Below, piece by piece: positions 23,164-35,277 of a stretch of 64,000 bases of DNA. Source of the stretch: Clusia tigrina. Taxonomy: Eukaryota > Arthropoda > Insecta > Diptera > Clusiidae. A model generated the notes under the pieces. The model did no database searches, had not been told where the DNA came from, and was given only the letters and a program-made list of their open reading frames with translations. The DNA lies in the NCBI GenBank assembly GCA_920105625.2, contig OV050031.1, positions 97,841,676-97,905,675 on the forward strand. Direction: 5' to 3'. Position numbers and translations under genes: made by a program. Position 1 is the first letter of the stretch; each line of letters starts with the position of its first letter.

Positions 23164-24553
23164 TCAAGGGTAGCATAGCTTTGAGCGATAGCTTAAATTG
23201 ACAAGCGGCTCAAGTACTTTATTGTTACAAAATTTCAAGGTTTTATGACGCTCCAATAAAAAGTTACAAACATTTGTATGTTGCAACTTTGTTAGGTGTA
23301 GGACGTACTGTATAGAACTTAGGGCCATTTGAAGTTTTATCAGTGTTTGATTTGGGACTCGAGGGTAGCATATCTTTGAGCGATAGCTTAAATTGACAAG
23401 AGGCTCGAGTACTTTATTGTTACAAAATTTCAAGGTTTTATGACGCTCCAGTAAAAAGTTACAAGCATTTATATGTTGCAAACTTTGATAGGTGTAGGAC
23501 GTACAGTATAGAAGTTAGGGCCATTTGAAGTTTTATCAGTGTTTTATTTGGGACTGAAGGGTAGCATAGCTTTGAGCGATAGCTTAAATTGACAAGAGGC
23601 TCGAGTGCTTTATTGTTACAAAATTTCAAGGTTTTATGACGCTCCAGTAAAAAGTTACAAGCATTTGTATGTTGCAAACTTTGATAGGTGTAGGACGTAC
23701 AGTATAGAAGTTAGGGCCATTTGAAGTTTTATCAGTGTTTGATTTGGGACTCAAGGGTAGCATAGCTTTGAGCGAAAGCTTAAATTGACAAGATCCTCGA
23801 GTACTTTATTGTTACAAAGTTTCAAGGTTTTATGACGCTCCAGTAAAAAGTTACAAGCATTTGTATGTTGCAAACTTTGATAGGTGTAGGACGTACCGTA
23901 TAGAATTAAGGGCCATTTGAAGTTTTATCAGTGTTTGATTTGAGACTCAAGGGTAGCATAGCTTTGAGCGATAGGTTAAATTGACAAGAGGCTCGAGTGC
24001 TTTATTGTTACAAAATTTCAAGGTTTTATGACGCTCCAGTAAAAAGTTACAAGCATTTATATGTTGCAAACTTTGATAGGTGTAGGACGTACCGTATAGA
24101 AGTTAGGGCAATTTGAAGTTTTATCAGTGTTTTATTTGGTACTTAAGGGTAGCATAGCTTTGAGCGATAGCTTAAATTGACAAGAGGCTCGAGTACTTTA
24201 TTGTTACAAAGTTTCAAGGTTTTATGACGCTCCAGTAAAAAGTTAAAAGCATTTGTGTGTTGCAAACTTTAATAGGTGTAGGACGTACCGTATAGAAGTT
24301 AGGGCCATTTGAAGTTTTATCAGTGTTTGATTTGGGACTCAAGGGTAGCATAGCTTTGAGCGATTGCTTAAATTGACAAGAGGCTCGAGTACTTTATTGT
24401 TACAAAATTTTAATGTTTTATGACGCTCCAGTAAAAAGTTACAAGCATTTGTATGTTGCAAACTTTGATAGGTGTAGGACGTACCATATAGAAGTTGGGG
24501 CCATTTAAAGATTTATCAATGTTTGATTTGGGACTCAAGGGTAGCATAGCTTT

Positions 24554-24671
24554 GAGCGATAGCTTAAAAAGCATTTGTATGTTGCAAACTTTGATAGGTG
24601 TAGGACGTACCGTATAGAAGTTAGAGCCATTTATCAGTGTTTTATTTGGGATTCAAGGGTAGCATAGCTTT
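24554..24671 (+). repeat. Truncated 118-bp satellite monomer, second copy
   Basis: It has both junctions of the copy at 20723, exactly 3831 bp downstream, so it came with the HOR duplication. No other copy is present in the window. Confidence 0.93.
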
Positions 24672-25427
24672 GAGCAATAGCTTAAATTGACAAGAGGCTC
24701 GAGTACTTTATTGTTACAAACTTTCAATATTTTATGACGCTCCAGTAAAAAGTTACAAGCATTTGTATGTTGCAAACTTTGATAGGTGTAGGACGTACCG
24801 TATAGAATTTAGGGCCATTTGAAGTTTTATCAGTGTTCGATTTGGGACTCAAGGGTAGCATAGCTTTGAGCGATAGCTTAAATTGACAAGAGGCTCGAGT
24901 GCTTTATTGTTACAAAATTTCAAGGTTTTATGACGATCCAGTAAAAAGTTACAAGCATTTGTATGTTGCAAACTTTGATAGGTGTAGGATGTACCGTATA
25001 GAATTTAGGGCCATTTGAAGTTTTATCAGTGTTTGATTTGGGTCTCAAGGGTAGCATAGCTTTGAGCGATAGCTTAAATTGACAAGCGGCTCAAGTACTT
25101 TATTGTTACAAAATTTCAATGTTTTATGACGCTCCAGTAAAAAGTTACAAGCATTTGTATGTTGCAAACTTTGATAGGTGTAGGACGTACCGTATATAAG
25201 TTAGGGCCATTTGAAGTTTTATCAGTGTTTGATTTGGGACTTAAGGGTAGCATAGCTTTGAGCAATAGCTTAAATTTACAAGAGACTCGAGTACTTTATT
25301 GATACAAAATTTCAAGGTTTCCAGTGAAAAGTTACAAGCATTTGTATGTTGCAAACTTTGATAGGTGTAGGACGTACCGTATAGAATTTAGGGCCATTTG
25401 AAGTTTTATCAGTGTTTGGTTTGAGTC

Positions 25428-26994
25428 TCAAGGGTAGCATAGCTTTGAGCGATAGCTTAAATTGACAAGCGGCTCGAGTACTTTATTGTTACAAAATTTC
25501 AAGGTTTTATGACGCTCCAATAAAAAGTTACAAACATTTGTATGTTGCAACTTTGTTAGGTGTAGGACGTACTGTATAGAACTTAGGGCCATTTGAAGTT
25601 TTATCAGTGTTTGATTTGGGACTCGAGGGTAGCATATCTTTGAGCGATAGCTTAAATTGACAAGAGGCTCGAGTACTTTATTGTTACAAAATTTCAAGGT
25701 TTTATGACGCTCCAGTAAAAAGTTACAAGCATTTATATGTTGCAAACTTTGATAGGTGTAGGACGTACAGTATAGAACTTAGGGCCATTTGAAGTTTTAT
25801 CAGTGTTTTATTTGGGACTGAAGGGTAGCATAGCTTTGAGCGATAGCTTAAATTGACAAGAGGCTCGAGTACTTTATTGTTACAAAATTTCAATGTTTTA
25901 TGACGCTCCAGTAAAAAGTTACAAGCATTTGTATGTTGCAAACTTTGATAGGTGTAGGACGTACCGTATAGAAGTTAGGGCCATTTGAAGTTTTATCAGT
26001 GTTTGATTTGGGACTCAAGGGTAGCATGGCTTTGAGCAATAGCTTAAATTGACAAGAGACTCGAGTACTTTATTGATACAAAATTTCAAGGTTTTATAAC
26101 GCTCCAGTGAAAAGTTACAAGCATTTGTATGTTGCAAACTTTGATAGGTGTAGGACGTAGCGTATAGAAGTTAGGGCCATTTGAAGTTTTATCAGTGTTT
26201 GATTTGGGACAAAAGGGTAGCATAGCTTTGAGCCATAGCTTAAATTGACAAGAGGCTCGAGTGCTTTATTGTTACAAAATTTCAAGGTTTTATGACGCTC
26301 CAGTAAAAAGTTACAAGCATTTGTATGTTGCAAACTTTGATAGGTGTAGGACGTACCGTATAGAAGTTAGGGCCATTTGAAGTTTTATCTGGGTTTGATT
26401 CGGGACTTAAGGGTAGCATAGCTTTGAGCGATAGCTTAAATTGACAAGAGGCTCGAGTACTTTATTGTTACAAAATTTCAAGGTTCTATTACGCTCCAGT
26501 AAAAAGTTACAAGCATTTGTATGTTGCAAACTTTGATAGGTGTAGGACGTACCGTTAAGAAGTTAGAGCCATTTGAAGTTTTATCAGTGTTTTATTTGGG
26601 ATTCAAGGGTAGCATAGCTTTGAGCAATAGCTTAAATTGACAAGAGGCTCGAGTACTTTATTGTTACAAAATTTCAATATTTTATGACGCTCCAGTAAAA
26701 AGTTACAAGCATTTGTATGTTGCAAACTTTGATAGGTGTAGGACGTACCGTATAGAAGTTAGGGCCATTTGAAGTTTTATCAGTGTTTGATTTGGGACTC
26801 AAGGGTAGCATAGCTTTGAGCGATAGCTTAAATTGACAAGAGGCTCGAGTGCTTTATTGTTACAAAATTTCAAGGTTTTATGACGATCCAGTAAAAAGTT
26901 ACAAGCATTTGTATGTTGCAAACTTTGATAGGTGTAGGACGTACCGTATAGAATTTAGGGCCATTTGAAGTTTTATCAGTGTTTGATTTGGGTC
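25428..26994 (+). repeat. 1567-bp sub-unit (8 monomers) in the second 3831-bp copy
   Basis: This has the same internal order as 21597-23163 at offset 3831 and is followed immediately by another start at 26995. One visible difference is GCATATCTTTGAG in place of GCATAGCTTTGAG. Confidence 0.83.
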
Positions 26995-27404
26995 TCAAGG
27001 GTAGCATAGCTTTGAGCGATAGCTTAAATTGACAAGCGGCTCAAGTACTTTATTGTTACAAAATTTCAAGGTTTTATGACGCTCCAATAAAAAGTTACAA
27101 ACATTTGTATGTTGCAACTTTGTTAGGTGTAGGACGTACTGTATAGAACTTAGGGCCATTTGAAGTTTTATCAGTGTTTGATTTGGGACTCGAGGGTAGC
27201 ATATCTTTGAGCGATAGCTTAAATTGACAAGAGGCTCGAGTACTTTATTGTTACAAAATTTCAAGGTTTTATGACGCTCCAGTAAAAAGTTACAAGCATT
27301 TATATGTTGCAAACTTTGATAGGTGTAGGACGTACAGTATAGAAGTTAGGGCCATTTGAAGTTTTATCAGTGTTTTATTTGGGACTGAAGGGTAGCATAG
27401 CTTT

Positions 27405-29300
27405 GAGCGATAGCTTAAATTGACAAGAGGCTCGAGTACTTTATTGTTACAAAATTTCAATGTTTTATGACGCTCCAGTAAAAAGTTACAAGCATTTGTA
27501 TGTTGCAAACTTTGATAGGTGTAGGACGTACCGTATAGAAGTTAGGGCCATTTGAAGTTTTATCAGTGTTTGATTTGGGACTCAAGGGTAGCATGGCTTT
27601 GAGCAATAGCTTAAATTGACAAGAGACTCGAGTACTTTATTGATACAAAATTTCAAGGTTTTATAACGCTCCAGTGAAAAGTTACAAGCATTTGTATGTT
27701 GCAAACTTTGATAGGTGTAGGACGTAGCGTATAGAAGTTAGGGCCATTTGAAGTTTTATCAGTGTTTGATTTGGGACAAAAGGGTAGCATAGCTTTGAGC
27801 CATAGCTTAAATTGACAAGAGGCTCGAGTGCTTTATTGTTACAAAATTTCAAGGTTTTATGACGCTCCAGTAAAAAGTTACAAGCATTTGTATGTTGCAA
27901 ACTCTGATAGGTGTAGGACGTACCGTATAGAAGTTAGGGCCATTTGAAGTTTTATCAGTGTTTGATTCGGGACTTAAGGGTAGCATAGCTTTGAGCGATA
28001 GCTTAAATTGACAAGAGGCTCGAGTACTTTATTGTTACAAAATTTCAAGGTTCTATTACGCTCCAGTAAAAAGTTACAAGCATTTGTATGTTGCAAACTT
28101 TGATAGGTGTAGGACGTACCGTTAAGAAGTTAGAGCCATTTGAAGTTTTATCAGTGTTTTATTGGGATTCAAGGGTAGCATAGCTTTGAGCAATAGCTTA
28201 AATTGACAAGAGGCTCGAGTACTTTATTGTTACAAAATTTCAATGTTCTATGACGCTCCAGTAAAAAGTTACAAGCATTTGTATGTTGCAAACTTTGATA
28301 GGTGTAGGACGTACCGTATAGAATTTAGGGCCATTTGAAGTTTTATCAGTGTTTGATTTGGGACTCAAGGGTAGCATAGCTTTGAGCGATAGCTTAAATT
28401 GACAAGAGGCTCGAGTGCTTTATTGTTACAAAATTTCAAGGTTTTATGACGATCCAGTAAAAAGTTACAAGCATTTGTATGTTGCAAACTTTGATAGGTG
28501 TAGGATGTACCGTATAGAATTTAGGGCCATTTGAAGTTTTATCAGTGTTTGATTTGGGTCTCAAGGGTAGCATAGCTTTGAGCGATAGCTTAAATTGACA
28601 AGCGGCTCAAGTACTTTATTGTTACAAAATTTCAATGTTTTATGACGCTCCAGTAAAAAGTTACAAGCATTTGTATGTTGCAAACTTTGATAGGTGTAGG
28701 ACGTACCGTATATAAGTTAGGGCCATTTGAAGTTTTATCAGTGTTTGATTTGGGACTTAAGGGTAGCATAGCTTTGAGCAATAGCTTAAATTTACAAGAG
28801 ACTCGAGTACTTTATTGATACAAAATTTCAAGGTTTCCAGTGAAAAGTTACAAGCATTTGTATGTTGCAAACTTTGATAGGTGTAGGACGTACCGTATAG
28901 AATTTAGGGCCATTTGAAGTTTTATCAGTGTTTGGTTTGAGTCTCAAGGGTAGCATAGCTTTGAGCGATAGCTTAAATTGACAAGCGGCTCGAGTACTTT
29001 ATTGTTACAAAATTTCAAGGTTTTATGACGCTCCAATAAAAAGTTACAAACATTTGTATGTTGCAACTTTGTTAGGTGTAGGACGTACTGTATAGAACTT
29101 AGGGCCATTTGAAGTTTTATCAGTGTTTGATTTGGGACTCGAGGGTAGCATATCTTTGAGCGATAGCTTAAATTGACAAGAGGCTCGAGTACTTTATTGT
29201 TACAAAATTTCAAGGTTTTATGACGCTCCAGTAAAAAGTTACAAGCATTTATATGTTGCAAACTTTGATAGGTGTAGGACGTACAGTATAGAAGTTAGGG
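27405..29300 (+). repeat. End of domain C: partial third HOR copy
   Basis: The block carries the GACGTAGCGT monomer, CCGTTAAGAAG (also at 26551), GGATGTACCG, the GGTTTCCAGTG 9-bp deletion and the fifth 195-bp monomer (29063), in the same order as the 3831-bp units. It lacks the 118-bp truncated monomer and the GATCCTCGAG monomer. A private 1-bp loss, TTTTATTGGGATTC, lies near 28164. It looks like a shortened HOR copy made by unequal exchange. Confidence 0.75.
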
Positions 29301-31750
29301 CCATTTGAAGTTTTATCAGTGTTTTATTTGGGACTCAAGGGTAGCATAGCTTTGAGCGATAGCTTAAATTGACAAGAGGCTCGAGTACTTTATTGTTACA
29401 AAATTTCAATGTTTTATGACGCTCCAGTAAAAAGTTACAAGCATTTGTATGTTGCAAACTTTGATAGGTGTAGGACGTACCGTATAGAAGTTAGGGCCAT
29501 TTGAAGTTTTATCAGTGTTTGATTTGGGACTCAAGGGTAGCATGGCTTTGAGCGATAGCTTAAATTGACAAGAGGCTCGAGTGCTTTATTGTTACAAAAT
29601 TTTAATGTTTTATGACGCTCCAGTAAAAAGTTACAAGCATTTATATGTTGCAAACTTTGATAGGTGTAGGACGTACCGTATAGAATTTAGGGCCATTTGA
29701 AGTTTTATCAGTGTTTGATTTGAGACTCAAGGGTAGCATAGCTTTGAGCGATAGCTTAAATTGACAAGAGGCTCGAGTGCTTTATTGTTACAAAATTTCA
29801 AGGTTTTATGACGCTCCAGTAAAAAGTTACAAGCATTTATATGTTGCAAACTTTGATAGGTGTAGGACGTACCGTATAGAAGTTAGGGCCATTTGAAGTT
29901 TTATCAGTGTTTTATTTGGGACTTAAGCGTAGCATAGCTTTGAGCGATAGCTTAAATTGACAAGAGGCTCGAGTACTTTATTGTTACAAAGTTTCAAGGT
30001 TTTATGACGCTCCAGTAAAAAGTTAAAAGCATTTGTGTGTTGCAAACTTTAATAGGTGTAGGACGTACCGTATCGAAGTTAGGGCCATTTGAAGTTTTAT
30101 CAGTGTTTGATTTGGGACTCAAGGGTAGCATAGCTTTGAGCGATAGCTTAAATTGACAAGAGGCTCGAGTACTTTATTGTTACAAAATTTCAATGTTTTA
30201 TGACGCTCCAGTAAAAAGTTACAAGCATTTGTATGTTGCAAACTTTGATAGGTGTAGGACGTACCATATAGAAGTTAGGGCCATTTAAAGATTTATCAAT
30301 GTTTGATTTGGGACTCAAGGGTAGCATAGCTTTGAGCGATAGCTTAAATTGACAAGAGGCTCGAGTGCTTTATTGTTACAAAATTTCAAGGTTTTATGAC
30401 GCTCCAGTAAAAAGTTACAAGCATTTGTATGTTGCAAACTTTGATAGGTGTAGGACGTACCGTACAGAAGTTAGGGCCATTTGAAGTTTTATCAGTGTTT
30501 GATTTGGGACTCAAGGGTAGCATAACTTTGAGCGAAAGCTTAAATTGACAAGAGGCTCGAGTACTTTATTTTTACAAAGTTTCAAGGTTTTATGACGCTC
30601 CAGTAAAAAGTTACAAGCATTTGTATGTTGCAAACTTTGATAGGTGTAGGACGTACCGTATAGAATTAAGGGCCATTTGAAGTTTTATCAGTGTTTGATT
30701 TGAGACTCAAGGGTAGCATAGCTTTGAGCGATAGGTTAAATTGACAAGAGGCTCGAGTGCTTTATTGTTACAAAATTTCAAGGTTTTATGACGCTCCAGT
30801 AAAAAGTTACAAGCATTTATATGTTGCAAACTTTGATAGGTGTAGGACGTACCGTATAGAAGTTAGGGCAATTTGAAGTTTTATCAGTGTTTTATTTGGT
30901 ACTTAAGGGTAGCATAGCTTTGAGCAATAGCTTAAATTGACAAGAGACTCGAGTACTTTATTGATACAAAATTTCAAGGTTTTATAACGCTCCAGTGAAA
31001 AGTTACAAGCATTTGTATGTTGCAAACTTTGATAGGTGTAGGACGTAGCGTATCGAAGTTAGGGCCATTTGAAGTTTTATCAGTGTTTGATTTGGGACAA
31101 AAGGGTAGCATAGCTTTGAGCCATAGCTTAAATTGACAAGAGGCTCGAGTGCTTTATTGTTACAAAATTTCAAGGTTTTATGACGCTCCAGTAAAAAGTT
31201 ACAAGCATTTGTATGTTGCAAACTTTGATAGGTGTAGGACGTACCGTATAGAAGTTAGGGCCATTTGAAGTTTTATCAGTGTTTGATTCGGGATTTAAGG
31301 GTAGCATAGCTTTGAGCGATAGCTTAAATTGACAAGAGGCTCGAGTACTTTATTGTTACAAAATTTCAATGTTTAATTACGCTCCAGTAAAAAGTTACAA
31401 GCATTTGTATGTTGCAAACTTTGATAGGTGTAGGACGTACCGTATAGAAGTTAGAGCCATTTGAAGTTTTATCAGTGTTTTATTTGGGATTCAAGGGTAG
31501 CATAGCTTTGAGCAATAGCTTAAATTGACAAGAGGCTCGAGTACTTTATTGTTACAAAATTTCAATATTTTATGACGCTCCAGTAAAAAGTTACAAGCAT
31601 TTGTATGTTGCAAACTTTGATAGGTGTAGGACGTACCGTATAGAATTTAGGGCCATTTGAAGTTTTATCAGTGTTCGATTTGGGACTCAAGGGTAGCATA
31701 GCTTTGAGCGATAGCTTAAATTGACAAGAGGCTCGAGTGCTTTATTGTTA
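29300..31750 (+). repeat. Segmental duplication, offset 3527 bp, copy 1
   Basis: This block matches about 32827-35277. Shared markers are CATAACTTTGAGCGAAAGC (30521 and 34048), TACTTTATTTTTACAAAG, GATAGGTTAAATTG, TTTGGTACTTAAGG and GACGTAGCGT. The left part resembles domain B types (GCATGGCTTTG, TTGAGACTC, ATTTAAAGATTTATC), so domain B and C monomer types are spliced together here. Confidence 0.85.
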
Positions 31751-32826
31751 CAAAATTTCAAGGTTTTATGACGCTCCAGTAAAAAGTTACAAGCATTTGT
31801 ATGTTGCAAACTTTGATAGGTGTAGGACGTACCATATAGAAGTTAGGGCCATTTGAAGTTTTATCAGTGTTTGATTTGGGACTCAAGGGTAGCATAGCTT
31901 TGAGCGATAGCTTAAATTGACAAGAGGCTCGAGTGCTTTATTGTTACAAAATTTTAATGTTTTATGACGCTCCAGTAAAAAGTTACAAGCATTTATATGC
32001 TTTGATAGGTGTAGGACGTACCGTATAGAATTTAGGGCCATTTGAAGTTTTATCAGTGTTTGATTTGAGACTCAAGGGTAGCATAGCTTTGAGCGATAGC
32101 TTCAATTGACAAGAGGCTCGAGTGCTTTATTGTTTCAAAATTTCAAGGTTTTATGACGCTCCAGTAAAAAGTTACAAGCATTTATATGTTGCAAACTTTT
32201 ATAGGTGTAGGACGTACCGTATAGAAGTTAGGGCCATTTGAAGTTTTATCAGTGTTTTATTTGGGACTTAAGGGTAGCATAGCTTTGAGCGATAGCTTAA
32301 ATTGACAAGAGGCTCGAGTACTTTATTGTTACAAAGTTTCAAGGTTTTATGACGCTCCAGTAAAAAGTTAAAAAGCATTTGTGTGTTTGCAAACTTTAAT
32401 AGTGTAGGACGTACCGTATAGAAGTTAGGGCCATTTGAAGTTTTATCAGTGTTTGATTTGGGACTCAAGGGTAGCATAGCTTTGAGCGATAGCTTAAATT
32501 GACAAGAGGCTCGAGTACTTTATTGTTACAAAATTTCAATGTTTTATGACGCTCCAGTAAAAAGTTACAAGCATTTGTATGTTGCAAACTTTGATATGGT
32601 GTAGGACGTACCATATAGAAGTTAGGGCCATTTAAAGATTTATCAATGTTTGATTTGGGACTCAAGGGTAGCATAGCTTTGAGCGATAGCTTAAATTGAC
32701 AAGAGGCTCGAGTGCTTTATTGTTACAAAATTTCAAGGTTTTATGACGCTCCAGTAAAAAGTTACAAGCATTTGTATGTTGCAAACTTTGATAGGTGTAG
32801 GACGTACCGTATAGAAGTTAGGGCCA
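31751..32826 (+). repeat. Satellite linking the two 3527-bp copies, with a 7-bp deletion monomer
   Basis: These are ordinary monomers of the domain B type. A private 7-bp loss gives CATTTATATGCTTTGATAGG near 31991, where TTGCAAA is missing. Private substitutions occur at GCTTCAATTG (about 32102), TTGTTTCAAAA (about 32135) and ACTTTTATAGG (about 32199). The first half of the indel cluster also lies here. Confidence 0.8.
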
Positions 32827-33871
32827 TTTGAAGTTTTATCAGTGTTTTATTTGGGACTCAAGGGTAGCATAGCTTTGAGCGATAGCTTAAATTGACAAGA
32901 GGCTCGAGTACATTATTGTTACAAAATTTCAATGTTTTATGACGCTCCAGTAAAAAGTTACAAGCATTTGTATGTTGCAAACTTTGATAGGTGTAGGACG
33001 TACCGTATAGAAGTTAGGGCCATTTGAAGTTTTATCAGTGTTTGATTTGGGACTCAAGGGTAGCATAGCTTTGAGCGATAGCTTAAATTGACAAGAGGCT
33101 CGAGTGCTTTATTGTTACAAAATTTTAATGTTTTATGACGCTCCAGTAAAAAAGTTACAAGCATTTATATGTTGCAAACTTTGATAGGTGTAGGACGTAC
33201 CGTATAGAATTTAGGGGCCATTTGAAGTTTTATCAGTGTTTGATTTGAGACTCAAGGGTAGCATAGCTTTGAGCGATAGCTTAAATTGACAAGAGGCTCG
33301 AGTGCTTTATTGTTACAAAATTTCAAGGTTTTATGACGCTCCAGTAAAAAAGTTACAAGCATTTATATGTTGCAAACTTTGATAGGTGTAGGACGTACCG
33401 TATAGAAGTTAGGGCCATTTGAAGTTTTATCAGTGTTTTATTTGGGACTTAAGGGTAGCATAGCTTTGAGCGATAGCTTAAATTGACAAGAGGCTCGAGT
33501 ACTTTATTGTTACAAAGTTTCAAGGTTTTATGACGCTCCAGTAAAAAGTTAAAAGCATTTGTGTGTTGCAAACTTTAATAGGTGTAGGACGTACCGTATA
33601 GAAGTTAGGGCCATTTGAAGTTTTATCAGTGTTTGATTTGGGACTCAAGGGTAGCATAGCTTTGAGCGATAGCTTAAATTGACAAGAGGCTCGAGTACTT
33701 TATTGTTACAAAATTTCAATGTTTTATGACGCTCCAGTAAAAAGTTACAAGCATTTGTATGTTGCAAACTTTGATAGGTGTAGGACGTACCATATAGAAG
33801 TTAGGGCCATTTAAAGATTTATCAATGTTTGATTTGGAACTCAAGGGTAGCATAGCTTTGAGCGATAGCCT
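32370..33871. other. Cluster of eight private single-base indels
   Basis: Within 1.5 kb there are extra bases near 32371 (A), 32387 (T), 32597 (T), 33150 (A), 33216 (G), 33350 (A) and 33870 (C), and one missing G near 32401. Most are in homopolymers. None is shared with another monomer, although almost every other indel in the window is shared between HOR copies. Outside this stretch I found only three private small losses (6686, 7730 and 28164) and the 7-bp loss at 31991. A locally unpolished or low-coverage consensus is the simplest reading. Real mutation in an old, non-homogenised block is the alternative. Confidence 0.8.
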
Positions 33872-35277
33872 TAAATTGACAAGAGGCTCGAGTGCTTTAT
33901 TGTTACAAAATTTCAAGGTTTTATGACGCTCCAGTAAAAAGTTACAAGCATTTGTATGTTGCAAACTTTGATAGGTGTAGGACGTACCGTACAGAAGTTA
34001 GGGCCATTTGAAGTTTTATCAGTGTTTGATTTGGGACTCAAGGGTAGCATAACTTTGAGCGAAAGCTTAAATTGACAAGAGGCTCGAGTACTTTATTTTT
34101 ACAAAGTTTCAAGGTTTTATGACGCTCCAGTAAAAAGTTACAAGCATTTGTATGTTGCAAACTTTGATAGGTGTAGGACGTACCGTATAGAATTAAGGGC
34201 CATTTGAAGTTTTATCAGTGTTTGATTTGAGACTCAAGGGTAGCATAGCTTTGAGCGATAGGTTAAATTGACAAGAGGCTCGAGTGCTTTATTGTTACAA
34301 AATTTCAAGGTTTTATGACGCTCCAGTAAAAAGTTACAAGCATTTATATGTTGCAAACTTTGATAGGTGTAGGACGTACCGTATAGAAGTTAGGGCAATT
34401 TGAAGTTTTATCAGTGTTTTATTTGGTACTTAAGGGTAGCATAGCTTTGAGCAATAGCTTAAATTGACAAGAGACTCGAGTACTTTATTGATACAAAATT
34501 TCAAGGTTTTATAACGCTCCAGTGAAAAGTTACAAGCATTTGTATGTTGCAAACTTTGATAGGTGTAGGACGTAGCGTATAGAAGTTAGGGCCATTTGAA
34601 GTTTTATCAGTGTTTGATTTGGGACAAAAGGGTAGCATAGCTTTGAGCCATAGCTTAAATTGACAAGAGGCTCGAGTGCTTTATTGTTACAAAATTTCAA
34701 GGTTTTATGACGCTCCAGTAAAAAGTTACAAGCATTTGTATGTTGCAAACTTTGATAGGTGTAGGACGTACCGTATAGAAGTTAGGGCCATTTGAAGTTT
34801 TATCAGTGTTTGATTCGGGACTTAAGGGTAGCATAGCTTTGAGCGATAGCTTAAATTGACAAGAGGCTCGAGTACTTTTTTGTTACAAAATTTCAAGGTT
34901 CTATTACGGTCCAGTAAAAAGTTACAAGCATTTGTATGTTGCAAACTTTGATAGGTGTAGGACGTACCGTATAGAAGTTAGAGCCATTTGAAGTTTTATC
35001 AGTGTTTTATTTGGGATTCAAGGGTAGCATAGCTTTGAGCAATAGCTTAAATTGACAAGAAGCTCGAGTACTTTATTGTTACAAAATTTCAATATTTTAT
35101 GACGCTCCAGTAAAAAGTTACAAGCATTTGTATGTTGCAAACTTTGATAGGTGTAGGACGTACCGTATAGAATTTAGGGCCATTTGAAGTTTTATCAGTG
35201 TTCGATTTGGGACTCAAGGGTAGCATAGCTTTGAGCGATAGCTTAAATTGACAAGAGGCTCGAGTGCTTTATTGTTA
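32827..35277 (+). repeat. Segmental duplication, offset 3527 bp, copy 2
   Basis: This is the partner of 29300-31750. The 3527-bp offset is 18 monomers minus 1 bp, the net of one 7-bp loss and six net single-base gains located between matching points. The pair separates at about 35295, where this copy has GACGATCCAG in place of GACGCTCCAG. Confidence 0.85.

Larger units (their letters stand above)
19743..23573 (+). repeat. 3831-bp higher-order repeat (20 monomers), copy 1
   Basis: Bases from about 19743 recur 3831 bp later. Markers seen in both are GACAAGATCCTCGAG (19961 and 23792), the 118-bp truncated monomer (20723 and 24554), the GGTTTCCAGTG 9-bp deletion, the 195-bp monomers and GACGTAGCGT. 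The length equals 20 x 196 minus 89 bp: 78 bp in the truncated monomer, 9 bp in one monomer and 1 bp in each of two others. The junction monomer lies between about 23574 and 23770. Confidence 0.9.
23574..27404 (+). repeat. 3831-bp higher-order repeat (20 monomers), copy 2
   Basis: This is a direct tandem partner of the preceding unit and nearly identical by eye. Small differences include ACAAACTTTCAATA near 24718 and TTATCTGGGTTTG near 26386. After about 27405 the array continues with a further 1567-bp-related unit and does not start a third 3831-bp copy. Confidence 0.9.

Noticed and set aside
33716..33964. An 82-codon reverse frame that departs from the usual 72-codon pattern.
   Set aside because: It is produced by the private extra C near 33870 in the indel cluster, which shifts the frame. 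It is probably a consensus error and not a gene.
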